From assembly GCA_002197995.1 (NCBI GenBank), contig NGZR01000001.1, forward strand, positions 12,419,501 through 12,483,500: DNA of 64,000 nucleotides. Direction: 5' to 3'. Below, one piece after another: positions 32,597 through 45,081 of the stretch. Position 1 is the stretch's first letter; the number at the start of each line of letters is the position of its first letter. The notes below the pieces were generated by a model. The model was not told the origin of the DNA. It saw only the letters and a list, made by a program, of their open reading frames with translations, and did no database searches. The stretch comes from Gaeumannomyces sp. JS-464. Taxonomy: Eukaryota > Ascomycota > Sordariomycetes > Magnaporthales > Magnaporthaceae. A program made the position numbers and the translations under genes.

Positions 32597-35500
32597 ATGG
32601 TCGTGTTTGAGGGCCACGAATTCCTCTCGGAGGAGGAAAAGCGTTTGAAGGAGGACCGCAACCGAACCAAGTACTGGAAGAAATGGGGCTCGTACGTCGC
32701 TGAGCGACAATGGGCTACAGGTGGGCTTGCACCCCCCTCCACCCGTCTCTCCTGTCGAGGGTTCACGCGCATGCTCCCGCCTCTCCCCACCATCGACACC
32801 GACACCAATTCTCCCGTTAAAATTGGCCTACTGACACTCGACGGCTCTGCAGTGAGAGAGGACTACAGCCCGGATGGCGATGCTTGGAGTCGTAAGTAGG
32901 ACGCAGCAGCGTAGCAACGCCTGCCCCTCGCCGAGTCGCCACAGATCACATGTGCTGACCAAGTGGCGCTGCGGCTCGACAGACTTCCCCCACGACCATG
33001 CCCGGGCGCGGGTTTATCGATGGGGCGAAGACGGTATTGCTGGTGTGTGCGACACGCACGGTATGCAGAACATTGCCTTCGCCTTCTGGAACGAGCAAGA
33101 GTGAGTTTATACACATCTGAGCCCGGTCATAACCGTCCATCCCGGCCGCAAGCCTGTCGTCACCTCTTCTATGTGATCCATCTGGCTGACTGCGTTGTCT
33201 CGGCGTGGCCAGTTCGTTCCTCAAGGAGAGACTTTTTGGTCTCTCTAACCCGCAAGGAAACCATGGCGAGAGCATCAAGGAGGCACACTTCCATCTCGAC
33301 AATCTCCCTGTGGGTTCATCATTCCTACCTCGTCATCTTGCATGTTAGATGAGAGCTGACAAGTACCACGCGCCTAACCTCATCCCCGCGGCACAACTCA
33401 ATCTTAGACAGTAAGTTTCTTCTCCTCGTGTTGCAGGCCCGGGCTTCGCGTCTTGTCAACCTCATTCGCTCACACTTTGATCTCTGCAGCATTCGTACAT
33501 GAAGTATTTGTACAAATACCCGCAGAAGGCGTTCCCGTACGAAGACCTTCTCAAGGAAAATGGGCGCCGGACCAAGGAGGACAAGGAGTACCAGATCGTT
33601 GACACGGGCATCTTCGACGACAACCACTATTGGGACATCAACATCGAGGTTGCAAAGGAAGATGACGACCCGGACGAGCTCCTGTTCCGCGTCACCGCCT
33701 GGAACCGTGGGCCTGACCCAGCCCCGCTCCACATCGTGCCTCACGTCTGGTTCCGCAACACATGGGCCTGGGGTCGTGAGCCTGCCGAGAACAAACCCTC
33801 TGTCCGGGCGCATGGCGATGGCGTGCTCAAGTCTAACCATCACTCGCTTGGCGAGAGATACAACGGTGTTCTCGCCTTCTCCCGGCGTCGGGCCCAGCGG
33901 CGAAGACGTCCTGCCCGAGACCATCTTCACGGAGAACGACACCAACTTCGAGCTTCTCTATGGTGGCAAGAACCCCCAGCCATATGTCAAGGACGCTTTC
34001 CACCGGTACATTGTGGATGGAGACAAGGCAGCTGTCAACCCGGCTCGGACGGGCACCAAATCTGCTGCTCTGTACAGCTTCAACGAGGCTGGCGGCGTTG
34101 GCCCGGGCGAATGCGCAGGTAAGCTGCGGGCCCCCATTCTAAGCCTTGCTATCATAGCTCCTCATGTGCACTGAATGTCGGCTGACACACTCAATCTGCC
34201 TGCTCCAGTTGTCCGCTTCCGATTTTCCAAGAGGGACGAAGCCTACTTTGACGAGGAGGAATTCGACGACCTGTTGGACAAGAAAAAGGAAGAGGCCGAC
34301 GATTTCTACTACAGGATCAGCCCGCTGCCCATCTCGGATGACCTTCGCAACATCCAGAGGCAGGCGTTTGCCGGCATGATGTGGTGCAAACAGCATTATT
34401 ACTTTATTTGGGACCAGTGGGCTAACGGCGACCCAACCCAGCCGCCCCCTCCTGCGTCGAGGAAGGCCGTGCGGAACAGCCAATGGAAGCACCTCCATTG
34501 CGATGACATCTTGTCCATGCCCGACTCGTGGGAGTACCCCTTCTTCGCCGCCTGGGACACGAGTTTCCATTGCATCACCCTGGCCATGATCGATCCAGAC
34601 TTCGCCAAGAAGCAGCTTGATCTGTTTACGCGGGAGTGGTACTGTCACCCGAATGGGCAGCTCCCAGCCTACGAGTGGAACTTCGGCGATGTCAACCCGC
34701 CGGTGCACGCGTGGGCGACCTTCCGGACCTTCAAGATCGAGCGCAAGATGTACGGAAGACAGGATCTGGACTTCCTCGAGCGCGTGTTCCAGAAGCTCCT
34801 ACTCAACTTTACCTGGTGGGTGAACCGCAAGGATGTTGACGGGAAGAACGTGTTCGAGGGAGGTTTCCTCGGCCTCGACAACATCGGTCTCTTCAACCGA
34901 TCAGAGCCACTGCCAACAGGCGGCACCCTAGACCAAGCAGACAGCACGGGCTGGATGGCCTTCTACTGCCTCTGTATGCTGAGCATCTGTCTGGAGCTGG
35001 CCAAGCACCGCCGCATATACGAGGACATGGCGTCCAAGTTTTTCGAGCACTTCATCCTCATCAGTGACGCCATGACGTTCAGGACCGGCCAGAAGGACGA
35101 GAAGTCGCTGTGGAACGACGAGGACGGCTTTTACTATGATGCTATTTCCTGGGGAGGCCCCTGGATCCAGCAGTTGCCCGTTCGGTCGCTTGTCGGGCTC
35201 ATCCCGCTCTACGCCACCATGACTATCGAGCCCGAGTTGATCAACAAGCTGCCCGATTTCAAGAAGAGGGTCGAGTGGTTCATGAAGAACCGGTGCGATG
35301 TGGCCGAGCGGAACATGGCGAGCATTGCAAAGCGCGGCAAGGGCGACCGCATCCTACTGTCCATTGTCAGCAAGGACAGGCTGGTCAAGATTCTGAAGCG
35401 GATGCTGGACGAGGACGAGTTCCTGAGCCCCCACGGAATTCGCTCGCTGTCCAAGTATCACAAGGAGCATCCCTTCTCCATGGACGTCAACGGACAGAGA

Positions 35501-36361
35501 TTCACGGTTGGCTACGTCCCTGGCGACTCGGATAGCGGTCTCTTCGGAGGCAACAGCAACTGGCGAGGCCCCATTTGGCTCTGCGTGAACCATCTCCTTA
35601 TCGAGTCTCTCCAGCGATACTACTTGTTCTTCGGCCCTTCCTTCCTGGTCGAGTGTCCCACCGGATCCGGCGACATGATGCACCTGGGTCATGTCGCCGA
35701 GGAACTGCAACACCGCCTGACGCATCTCTTTGCGCGAAGGGACGATGGGCGCCGGAGCATCAATGGCGGCAGCGACCTCCACGACTTTGATGAGCACTGG
35801 AAAGACAACCTTTGGTTCTACGAGTTCTTCGATGGCGACACCGGCCGCGGACTGGGCGCCACACACCAGTGTGGCTGGACGGGCCTGATTGCCCGCATGA
35901 TCCACGAGACTGGGTAAGTAAAATTCTCCCTCCTCCCCCTGGTTCGGACTGAGTGCTGATGAGAACTGCGACATGGCTATCACAGGCTGAAGTGCCGTCT
36001 GCCGCAAACCCCCCGGACGCCTTCTGTGGCTATGGCGCACTACTTTGACGACATCATGGACCGTGGCCATGAGCGACCGCGGACGCCGTCCACACCCAAG
36101 ATGCGCCGCTCGTCTACTGCGCGCTCAATTGGAAGCCGGTCCGACTTTGATGCCAACGGGCTGATGTCGGAAGACTCGACACGCCGTCCTTCGATGAGCG
36201 GACTCGGTGTCCAGATGGCTAACGACCCGGCCTTGCTCCGGGAGAGGGCAGAGGCCGACCAGGCAATGCGTCACTACATTGATCAGAAGCTCATCAAAGT
36301 GAAGCAAGACCGTGACCTTGAGGAGCAAGAAGATGAGCTCGAGACCCACATCTCCGACTAA
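32597..36361 (+). CDS. GH63-related glycoside hydrolase (mannosyl-oligosaccharide glucosidase/MGH1-like)
   Basis: Large protein of about 1,030 aa related to family 63 glycosidases, with no visible signal peptide. Exons: 32,597-32,720, 32,853-32,891, 32,983-33,100, 33,213-33,309, 33,408-33,410 (3 nt), 33,490-34,118, 34,209-35,913, 35,986-36,361. Typical blocks: [68 protein letters not shown]-type [17 protein letters not shown], and in the large exon [23 protein letters not shown] and [19 protein letters not shown], the (alpha/alpha)6 barrel. The C-terminus is Ser/Pro/Arg-rich (RPRTPSTPK) and ends in a charged helix. One frame change at 33,859-33,864 (ERY then TVFSPSPG); exons sum to 3n+1. Substrate unknown. 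Confidence 0.8.
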
Positions 36362-37138
36362 ACACTCACTCCCTCTTGTATCTTAGCTCGCCATCCTGAT
36401 GATCATGCTCCCTATGACACACGAAAACAAACCTATCCCCTACCACCTTGAGAGATTGAAATCCGGAAAGGATGACCCCTGGGGAGAATGGCTGGGAATT
36501 ACCTGATTGCTCGTAGACCCGGAAAATGGTCCAGCATCGTCTAGAATAGCATCGTTGATAAATAGATAGATGTAGATCTCGGATGGCTGCCACCACAGGG
36601 CTTTAATACAGTGCCACCTCGTTCGAGATCCCTATTCTTTTCTTGTCAAAATTGCCTTGGTCACCGAATGTTGAAGCTTTTTATCAGTTGGAAACGCGCA
36701 GGGTCCGGGTTCTTCAAGTGTTTAGGGACGATATTGTAGAGGTATTAATTCAATGTAGTCTCCTTTATATATCACCTGAGGTCCAAGAACTTTCCCGAGT
36801 GCACTGCTAAGGTGACCGGTGTCTTGCAGTTTGAAGTCCTATATCTGAGTATACTGTTACCCACCATGGTGGCCGAACATTGACTCACCCTCCGGAGGGC
36901 GAGCGCGGATTCATAGACACATGGACGCCTCGAGGAGGGATTGAAAGAAACTAGGCTTTATACAAAGGAAAAAGAAGTCTCAGACAAGCGTAGATGGTGG
37001 GGCTGCACGAAGTTCTGAGCCGTGAAGCGGCCATATGAAAGCGGTGGACAGACGAGGCAACTTTTGCCTACTACTCTCTATTAACGTGACAAAAGGGTGA
37101 AAATGACCCTGGCAGGGTAGAGACTAGGTTATGTGATT
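36362..37138. other. convergent 3' intergenic region
   Basis: Between the stop codons of the GH63-like gene and the OSCP gene. No supported gene; AT-richer than the coding parts. Confidence 0.5.
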
Positions 37139-38502
37139 TTACAGGGTGTCGGTAAGGAGCTTGTTCATCTTGGCAAGCTTGGAAGAAACGCTGAGATCGA
37201 TGGTCCGGTCACCAATCTCAACAACCAGGCCACCGACAATATCCGCGTTAACCTGCGACGGGCGGCAGTTTCTCGAATCAGCATAACCAGGTTCGCATAA
37301 TGCTAGGAGTATGGCTGCGGAGTCATCCAAAGGGCCCGGAGGGGAAAGACAGATAGATTCGCGTACCTTGTTGGTGACCTTCAGCTTCTGGCCCTGGGCG
37401 ACGTAGCTCGACTTGGTGACAGCGCTCTCAAGCCTGGATAGGGTCTTGTTGTCGAGGGGCTGCACAGTTCATCAGTTAGTGGGTCGTTTGGTCGCTGTCT
37501 TGGCCGATCTACCGACTGCGATCGAGGAACTCGAACCTGTGGAGGAAAGGGTCAAGGCAGAAAGGCAGGGGTCTCGTACAGTAGCGCTGGTGATGACCAT
37601 CTCGATCTCGCCGCGAGCGGCGCTCATGAGCTCGCCGAACTTGCTGACGACATCGGGCAGGAGTCCAAGACGGTTGTTCTCGGCGAGGACCTCGAGGAGA
37701 TTCTTGACGGCTTCGCTAGTCGAGGACGACGACTTGATGAGCTCAGCGACGATGGCGCTCTTGTCGTCAGCCGACAGAGTCGGAGTGCTCAGGACGCTGG
37801 CCAACTTGGCGTCCTTCTTGAAGAGGCCCCCGAGGGAGGCCAGGCTCCTGGCCGTGGGCTCCAGAGACGATGTCTTTACGGCGGCTGTGTACTGTGAATG
37901 GTGGGAAGAGCGATTGTTAGCTGGTGGCCATCCCCTCACTATTCGCAAGTAAGGCCTCCCTCTTGCGTTGGCAGTGAAGGCTTGTGACCCGATTTGAGCT
38001 TTTTTTTCTTTCTTCTTTTTCTTTCGTTATTTCGTCCCCCCCCCTTTTCTTTCTTCCCCTCTCTCTGTTGTCCTCACGTTCTCCTGCTCTCGCCCTCCCC
38101 GCCTTTGATTTCGGGTTTCTCTATTTTGGTCCTCCTCCTATTTCCCCGATTCTTGTGGTTTTGCACCCATCGCTCTTTCAATCTTCTCGTCTTCCAACTC
38201 TCAGCCCCTCCTTGGAGGTTCTGTTATGAAGCCGAGCTGGCAATCAATTGAGGGCTGCCGGGGGTTCGAGGGATACAACAGGCATTGGGGCGTGAATTGG
38301 GCTCGTGTCGGGCCGTTGGGCTAGAAATCGCACGTACAAGGGCGGTGGCATAGGTGCCGTCGAGGCCGAAGAGAGCCACGGGAGGCTTGACATTGTCGTT
38401 GCTGGCGGCGGGCGAAGCAGCGTAGAAGCGGACCTGCGACGCAACAGCGCGCTGGGGCGCTGCGGTCCGGGCAGCGCGGAGGATGGACTGGCGGGACAGC
38501 AT
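37139..38502 (-). CDS. atp5: ATP synthase subunit 5 (OSCP, delta-like)
   Basis: Stator subunit that joins F1 to the peripheral stalk of mitochondrial ATP synthase. Exons (minus): 38,502-38,338, 37,891-37,580, 37,459-37,367, 37,252-37,139. They sum to 684 nt, giving a clean 227-aa protein. Presequence MLSRQSILRAARTAAP, then VKPPVALFGLDGTYA, typical of OSCP N-termini, and the C-terminal signature VGGLVVEIGDRTIDLSVSSK. Chosen start: the ATG that opens the presequence; an upstream in-frame extension to 38,691 has no support. Intron 1 is long for a fungus (446 nt) and carries a strong purine/pyrimidine strand bias. This is one of the few genes here without a frame problem. Confidence 0.93.
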
Positions 38503-39276
38503 GGCGGTCGGCTGCTTGGTGGCGTGTCTTGAGCTGTTTGGGATCTCAGTTCTGTCGCCGTCGGGGCTTGAATCAATCAAGCTCGACAAGGTGCCTCGCC
38601 AGAGGTGTTTTCGGATCCAGTCGGGAAAATGTCGGGACGCTTGGAGCCTGCCATTTGGCCGAGTCACATGATCCCACCTCGTCAAAGCCAAACTTCTGCC
38701 GAGAAAGTTGGGGAACGGAACCCCCCGCCATTGGTACCGGAATCGCCTTCCATTCCGGGCATCCTGTTTCGTTTATCATTTCTTATATTCTGCGTCCAAA
38801 GGGGTGCAACTTGGGGTTTATCAACTGTATGAGAGTTTTTGAGTATTTCAACCAACCCAGTTGTGCAGTTTACGTCTACACGGACTGCAGGCTTTTATCT
38901 GGGGAACGTGCCATCTTCCTCGTTCACAAGGCCCATTCCATGCCATAAGGAGCGGCGTCGAGGGCCGTGTTGTGTTGTGCCGTATCATCAATGCCTCCCC
39001 CCCCCCCCCCCAATGTGCACGCCAAATCATGTGTCAAAAACCCGGCTTTGCGCTATAGTGGTATCTCTACTACCTATCCCTTCTTCCCAAACGCCTTTGG
39101 TACAGGACAACCAGAAAATCCCAGAAAAAGGACCGCACGCAAGTCATAATGAGAGGACAGAGTAAAGAACTAACTGGAACAATAACCCGAAAAAAAAAAT
39201 CCGGACAGCATCAATCACAGGAGAAATCACGGGTGTAGGCACGCCTTTAGCCTTTGGCTGACCCCTCTCTCATCCC
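38503..39276. promoter_or_regulatory. upstream region of the OSCP gene, downstream of mob1
   Basis: No supported gene. It contains a run of 15 C at 38,997-39,011 and presumably the promoter of the OSCP gene. Confidence 0.4.
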
Positions 39277-40365
39277 CTAATCACTCCGCAACATGCTTTC
39301 CACGAGGTCGCCCAGCGGGCCCCAGAAATCCTTGCCGCTTGCAAGGCTGTGCTCATCAATGAAGAGCACGTACTGCTTGAAGCTCGTGTTGAGGTGCGGC
39401 TCCAGGCCCAGTTCACGGATAACAGGGTAGTGGTGGCAGTAGATGTGGGCATAGACGCGGTACATGCGCTTGAAAATCTGCCGCACGAGCGCCGGAAACG
39501 ACTTGGGGAACGGCACACCGATGCGACTGGGCAGGACCGCCTCGTTGTCGATGTTGCCCTGCACCCAAGCCATCAACTGCTCGATGTAGGCTGGCGCCGC
39601 CATCTTGGTTGGCCTCTTGAAGTTCTCGTTGTCCTGCCAAAGGTACTCGAATCTATGGTTGTTGGGGGGAATGGTTTGGGGTCAATCGTCAGCCAAGCCC
39701 AGGCTAGCCGAAGCCCGGCGGGCTGCAACAGATGGACGTTGGTGGCTGCTTACTCGTCCGTTGCCTTCATCTCTGGGCACGATTGCGGGGAGCAGAACTC
39801 GGTGATGGCGCCGTATAGCAGGTTGATCTGGTTGTAGAAGTCCACCACTAGGGAAAGGCAGTGTGGTTTACTGTCAGCCGCGGCCACGCCAACGTGAGCA
39901 TGTGCCACGCCAGCAAACGAGCACCCAAACACTCACTGTTGACAGCCAGCCACTCGTTCTCGTCCTCGCCCTCAGGCAGCTTCACAACCTTCCTCAGGCT
40001 ACCCCCGCCCAGGGTCGCTTCGGCATACTGTCGCAGTTGGTAGCTCGTAGCGCCCCCTTGCCTGTCGTGCGTGGTCGGAACTGGTTCCTCGTGCGCTGGT
40101 TCCTGTAGTAGGCGCCTTGTAAGCCATGACCTCGATACACGACTTCAGGAGCCCGAATCTTTGGGGCGGCGAGAGGGGTGGCCGTCCCGTCAATATCTTC
40201 GAGCTGTGGATGCTCGGAATTGTCACCCAGGGGGGAGTCGCGGCGGATCCAGTTGAACATTGCGTCGAATTCTGGCACAAAGCGGGACGGCAAGGGGCAG
40301 AAAGTGACAGTGAAGGGCGTAGGGCTTCGAAAGTCTACTTACACTGTCGTCAGGAAGGCCGACAT
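39277..40365 (-). CDS. mob1: Mob1, activator subunit of NDR/LATS-type kinase
   Basis: Small Zn-binding scaffold that binds and activates Dbf2/Cot1-type kinases in mitotic exit and septation. Exons (minus): 40,365-40,343 (MSAFLTT), 40,102-39,937, 39,847-39,754, 39,652-39,277. Conserved blocks: [72 protein letters not shown] and the Zn-site His pair in [12 protein letters not shown]. The start is inferred from the tiny first exon with a GTAAGT donor. In exon 2 the frame breaks at a run of five G (40,053-40,057): KG is followed by ATSYQL only if one G is added, and the exon sum of 659 nt is 3n+2, in agreement. Confidence 0.9.
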
Positions 40366-41546
40366 GTTGAAGACTTTGCGCTGGTTGATCTGTCTTCAAC
40401 GCCGTGTCTCAGGCTGACCCAGTTTGGCATTCCAGGAGGTTAGCGACGGAGCCCGAGACAAACGCCCGCTTCTCCCTCTCGGTGTTCGTACCGGGCGTAA
40501 AATACCGACCAAATATCTGGGATGGGTCTCTCGATAGATGATTGTTTGCGAGAGGGCTGAGTGGTAGGGGCGATAGAGGCGACAGCCACTGGTCGTGCGT
40601 TGGATTCGCCCTGGATCTGGACTCTCGCGATCGTCCAAAAGGCGTCAGTTCTAGATGCTCCGCTTGAAAATGCTGCGACGACGTGGGGTCGCCGGAATGC
40701 TGCACCGGATTGTATCGCGAATGGTTGGGCGCCACCCACTTTGATTGTGATGGATGTTTACATGCGCTTTAGGGGACGGTTGCCAGGAACCTAGGTGGGG
40801 TAGATGGACGGCAGGCATGCCCCTTATCGATAGCGCAGCTGTCGGCGATCGCGGGCCCCGGCTACCTCCTCCTGGGTGGTCGGGCGGGCCCACACCTGTG
40901 GGTCGGTCCTATTCCCCCTGCACGATGATGCCCAGTCGTGCCGCATCATGTACCTACCTAGGTACCCACCTACCTAAATCTCAAGGTGCCACTAACAACC
41001 AAGTGGGAGACTGCCGCCTGTCACCAGTGGCTTGATAAAGCACCTACCAAGTCGATCCGCGCCCATGTACTCTGCACTCAAGGCCGATGGAGCATGAAAT
41101 CAAGGCGCCTTGTATAAAAAAAAATATCGGGTGTCGGTACCCAAGGTTGTTTGAGTGTACAATTTCTAGCTGAAAAAACGTCATATCTGTCGCTTTGATT
41201 CCCGGCTTGCGGATCTCCGGAGCCGCGTTTGACCTACAACCATGGCATCCCCCGGCTCGGCTGCATTTCACAATATTCTGCTGGCCGAGCCCCCGTTTCA
41301 TTTTTTCCTCCTGATGACAGCGACAGACCTAACAACCCAGGCGTCACGCCACCCCTCAAAAGCCGTCCTCACGTTGACCTTGTTGTTTTTCGTTGTTCTT
41401 GATGACGAGCACGAACAGCTGGTCCGATATCTTGGAGAGTCTTCGGCTTAGTGATCGGGTGGGACGCTGCATGCGCATCGTGGCCTCGGTGCCTCCGAAT
41501 GTTGTGGCAAGCTTACATCAACGCCTTTGCGACCAGCTGTGCCACG
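40366..41546. other. intergenic between mob1 and lsm1
   Basis: No supported gene. Upstream region of mob1 and 3' flank of lsm1, with a TACCTA/TAGG palindromic run at 40,951-40,976. Confidence 0.5.
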
Positions 41547-42294
41547 CTAGAATATGACTTCTCCCATATTCTCGCCTTCGAACCCAAGGCTAGCCAACTT
41601 GCGGAGGCGCGTCTTTTCTCTAGCCTTCTCCTCGGCCTTGCGCCGCTTGATAAGCGCCTCCACCAGCGGCAGCTCTGCTTTTTCGTAGCCAGGAGGTGGG
41701 TCGTCGTCTTTGTCGAGGTCGATCTCGCCGAGCAGAAGCACATTCTCGCCTCGGACGAGAAAAAGGCCACGGGTGATGTCAGCATAGAGGCCCCGATCCT
41801 CAGGGGCGCCGGTGGTTGAGCCCGGAGGGACAAAGAGCCGCTCTGTTGTGGACTGGAGAACAAGATTTGCTGGTTATTGTTAACAAAAGAGCCCTGTCTC
41901 TGCGCAGCCATCGGCCCGCAGCCTGAATATAGTTCAGCCATACCGAACTGATCCCAGCTCCGTAAGACCCCGCTAAGCTTGCGCCCATCGCGCAGCGCAA
42001 TCATCAACTTCTCTACAGTAGCAAATATCATGGTCAGACAGCCCACACGCAATCAGGAGGGGCCACTGCTCTAGCTGTGGCAGCACACACGAGGGAGACA
42101 CGGCCGGACTTACTGTCGGTCAAGTCAAGCAGCTGGGCGGCAGTTGTAAACATCTGGGCGGGGAGCTGCGACTGCGGCTGTGGAGGCAGAGAGGGAGGCG
42201 GAGGTCCGCGTCCGGCAAGTCCCTGGATGGCGCCTCCTCCAGGCGCCGGGCCGGCCCCTTGGTGAGGGGCATCTGATAGCGATAGGTTCTCCAT
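41547..42294 (-). CDS. lsm1: LSm1, subunit of the cytoplasmic Lsm1-7 mRNA decay ring
   Basis: Sm-like protein that binds oligoadenylated mRNA 3' ends and promotes decapping in P bodies. Exons (minus): 42,294-42,114, 42,012-41,944, 41,869-41,547; 573 nt, no frame break, 190 aa. A Pro/Gly/Gln-rich N-terminus precedes MFTTAAQLLDLTD; Sm1 is KLMIALRDGRKLSGVLRSWD, and Sm2 includes GLFLVRGENVLLLGEIDL. The C-terminal basic helix EALIKRRKAEEKAREKTRLR, specific to Lsm1, is present. It is divergent from the Sds3-type gene. Confidence 0.93.
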
Positions 42295-43352
42295 TTAAGT
42301 CATTGGGAGCAGCGTGCGGTGTGGCGGGTCAATGCCGTTCCATCGGCGCGTCGCAGAGCGGTTATTGGCCTCGGTTCGTTGATTGTGGCGTGCTGTTCCG
42401 GTCGAGGGCAGAACGTGGCCGAGACGACTGCGTGTTGCTCACTCGCGTTTGCCAGGTCGTTTGCAATCCGGCGAACACAAGCTGCGCAGGGCCCAATCCA
42501 TGCGCATTGGCCACCTGCATCAAGACCATCCATTTATGGCTGTGCCAGCGGGGCTCCGTCGGAGGTACTTCACTCTGCCTCTCTGCTGACAGAGAGCGGA
42601 AACCAATCATATTACACCATTCCTCGCCCATGGCCCACAACAACCCTGGGACTTTAGCGGGGGACAGAACTTAGCGCCCGCAAGAGGAAGAAGCAGAGGA
42701 TTGGGACTCTGGCTTCGCGACCAAATTCGACTGCCGCACGATTCTCTGCTGCCAAAGCCAGCTCTTCCAGCCTACCATCGTCACCCTCGGGCTTGCCACA
42801 CCCTCCTTTAGCCTCCGCCGAGTGCATTCCCTCCAAGATAGACGGTTTCTGGCCTTCCCTTGAGATTCTGGTTCCTGCCTACCTCGTTGTCGGACATACA
42901 TTCCCCCAATCCTCGCTCCAGGTTTGTTTTGCGCCCCAGCGCCTCCTGGATTTGCTCAAGCCGGCTGCAGGACCGATTGACACGGATAGTCGGGCGCAAT
43001 CCTGAGCCTTGCTCCTCTTCAAAGCTGGAGCTACTGTTGTCTCTCTAGACCATTCTTTCTGAGCAAGCCCAAAGTAATTTCCCTCATAGCTATGTCTACC
43101 TGCTCACTGGTCGAAGTCGTTGTAAACCCTGCCGCTGACGAGTCTTCTTTAGCCGTCGCAGTCTCTCCGCTTCGCGCGCCCTCGCTTACAACACAGCGCC
43201 GTCCTCTGGTGACACCGAATCTCCCGTTACCTAGACGCTTCCTGATCCTCTCTGACGCCTTCGCCGCCGGCGCTGGACTTCGTGCCCACACACGCTCACT
43301 CGATCTCCTTGTGGGTCGGCCAGCTGCGTGGGTTCGCCCACAACCTGCTGCC
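42295..43352. promoter_or_regulatory. divergent upstream region of lsm1 and the Sds3-type gene
   Basis: About 1.06 kb with no supported gene. An open frame in phase with the Sds3 start reaches back to 43,092, but the added 87 residues look like translated leader. Confidence 0.4.
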
Positions 43353-45081
43353 ATGTCAATCAACGAACCGACAGAAGCGGCGCACGCGAAGCCCGACAGA
43401 CGCTCCAATCCTTCTCCGCCCCCCGCGCTGTCAAAGCGAGAAAAGAAGCGGCAACTTCTTGTCGACCGCCTAGCCTCTCTTTCCGAGCAGTTCGACATGA
43501 ACCGTGACCGAGAATACCGCGAGATGCTAGCCAAGATACAAGTCGACACTGCGCTGGTCATGCAGGTCGATCCATATGCTGCGCAGCCGCTTGCCGCTAT
43601 AGACCGGGAGCAGAGCATGAGCGACAACATCGACCCTCAGTTCCGCGGCAGGACCGTCCTCGAGATGGCTGGCCCTAAGTTCCAGGAATGGGTCAACACC
43701 ATCGAGGATCTCGTGGAACGCCGCGATTTTGAGCTGACGCGCCACAAGGTATGTCTCCTTTGGCAATCTGCTCCCTATCGTAAACCGTCACTTCTAGTGT
43801 TCCTCGCAAACATCGATTTCCCGAAATATGTACATTGGACTAACTATTACTGATCCGGCTTCGTAGGACGAATTTGACGTGAAGAGCCATGAGCATCGTA
43901 ACGTCTATATATATACAAAACCGAGGTTGCAAAACGGGAGCACCGCGCACTGTCTCAGATCTCCGTGACCGCCTAATCAACGCCATAAACTCCAAGAGAG
44001 CACGCCTAACAAAGGAAAAGGAGGCTTTCGAAATCTCCGACGCTTCTGCGTTACTCCTGCACCCCAACCAGTACTCCATCGCGAACCCTGCAAGTCCCGG
44101 CGGCACGCACACGAAGCGGGCCACCCGGCTCCGCCAAAATGCCGACGAGGCGAGCGGCTACTCGGCAGGAAACGCAAACGAAACGTCGCAGACGACGATG
44201 GCTCACCGGCGCCCCAGAGGCGGGCCCTTGATCCCAACAATACCACGCCTCTGTGGCAGAACGACCGACTTGTGTCCCGCAAGGCGACTGGCCCTATATA
44301 CAGCATTGACAAGCTGTTCACGGATAAGGAACTCGCGATGCAGTACAACACTGCCGCGCTGGCTGCCATAAGTACCTGCTCACGAGCAAGTCCAAGACAA
44401 ATGGCTCTGGTGGCCATGGCTCACCAGACGACAGCGATGCGGGCGAGAACGACGACGGTGACCAGGATGGGAGCGAACCCATCGCTGCGGCCCCAATGAT
44501 GGAGCGGGTGCCATCCCATGCGACTCGCAGTAGAGGCGGTGCAAACAATCCCAACTTCATCGACGAGAAGATTGTTGGATTGGAGGCGCTCACCAACTTT
44601 GAGATTCCCGGAAACCTCGAGAAGATGGCAGCGGCAGTGCCCAAGCTGCCGCCAATGTTCTTGGCTACGTATGCCAAGTCGGTACAGCAACAAGGACGGC
44701 AACAGTCCGACCGTTCCTGCCGTGAAGGGTTAACTCGGACCTCATGGTGATGAGCATTCTGCGACAGTATGAGAACTACATGGCGTCGGCTCGAATTTCG
44801 ACAATGCGAACGGTTGCCGGAAAGTGCTCGAGGCAACCGCCTTCAACGTGCGTGAGGACCGATATGCCATCTACCTGGATGGACCCAGGAACTCACCCGA
44901 GGAGCTCCGAACGGACCTGAAACTCCCACTGAGCTCCATTCGTGGGCCACCCACTCCAAACTCCAAGGCCGGCCCAACAACAGCCCCGGGCGCCAGCCCA
45001 ATGAGTCGCCAGAGCAGCCAAGGGGGCGTTGCTATGGTTCGACAAGGTAGTAACACTAGGGCACAGCGAAGGCGTAACTGA
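43353..45081 (+). CDS. sds3: Sds3-like subunit of the Rpd3L/Sin3 histone deacetylase complex (frame-broken)
   Basis: Exon 1 is 43,353-43,748 and exon 2 43,867-45,081 (GTATGT..TAG, CTAAC branch). Exon 1 gives SKREKKRQLLVDRLASLSEQ and a coiled coil. Exon 2 gives VAKREHRALSQI, RLINAINSKRARLTKEKEAF, the marker block LLHPNQYSIANPASPGG, SPAPQRRALDPNNTTPLW, GPIYSIDKLFTDKEL, and C-terminal SDLMVMSILRQYE and SPMSRQSSQGGVAM. These are the blocks of fungal Sds3-type deacetylase subunits. In exon 2 the reading frame changes seven times (near 43,918, 43,960, 44,166, 44,366, 44,680, 44,730, 44,782), yet conservation continues in each new frame and the exon length is a multiple of three. Either the consensus is poor here or the gene is decaying. 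Confidence 0.72.

Noticed and set aside
37413..37952. 179-codon frame on the plus strand
   Set aside because: Antisense to exon 2 of the OSCP gene, whose protein sequence is clearly conserved.
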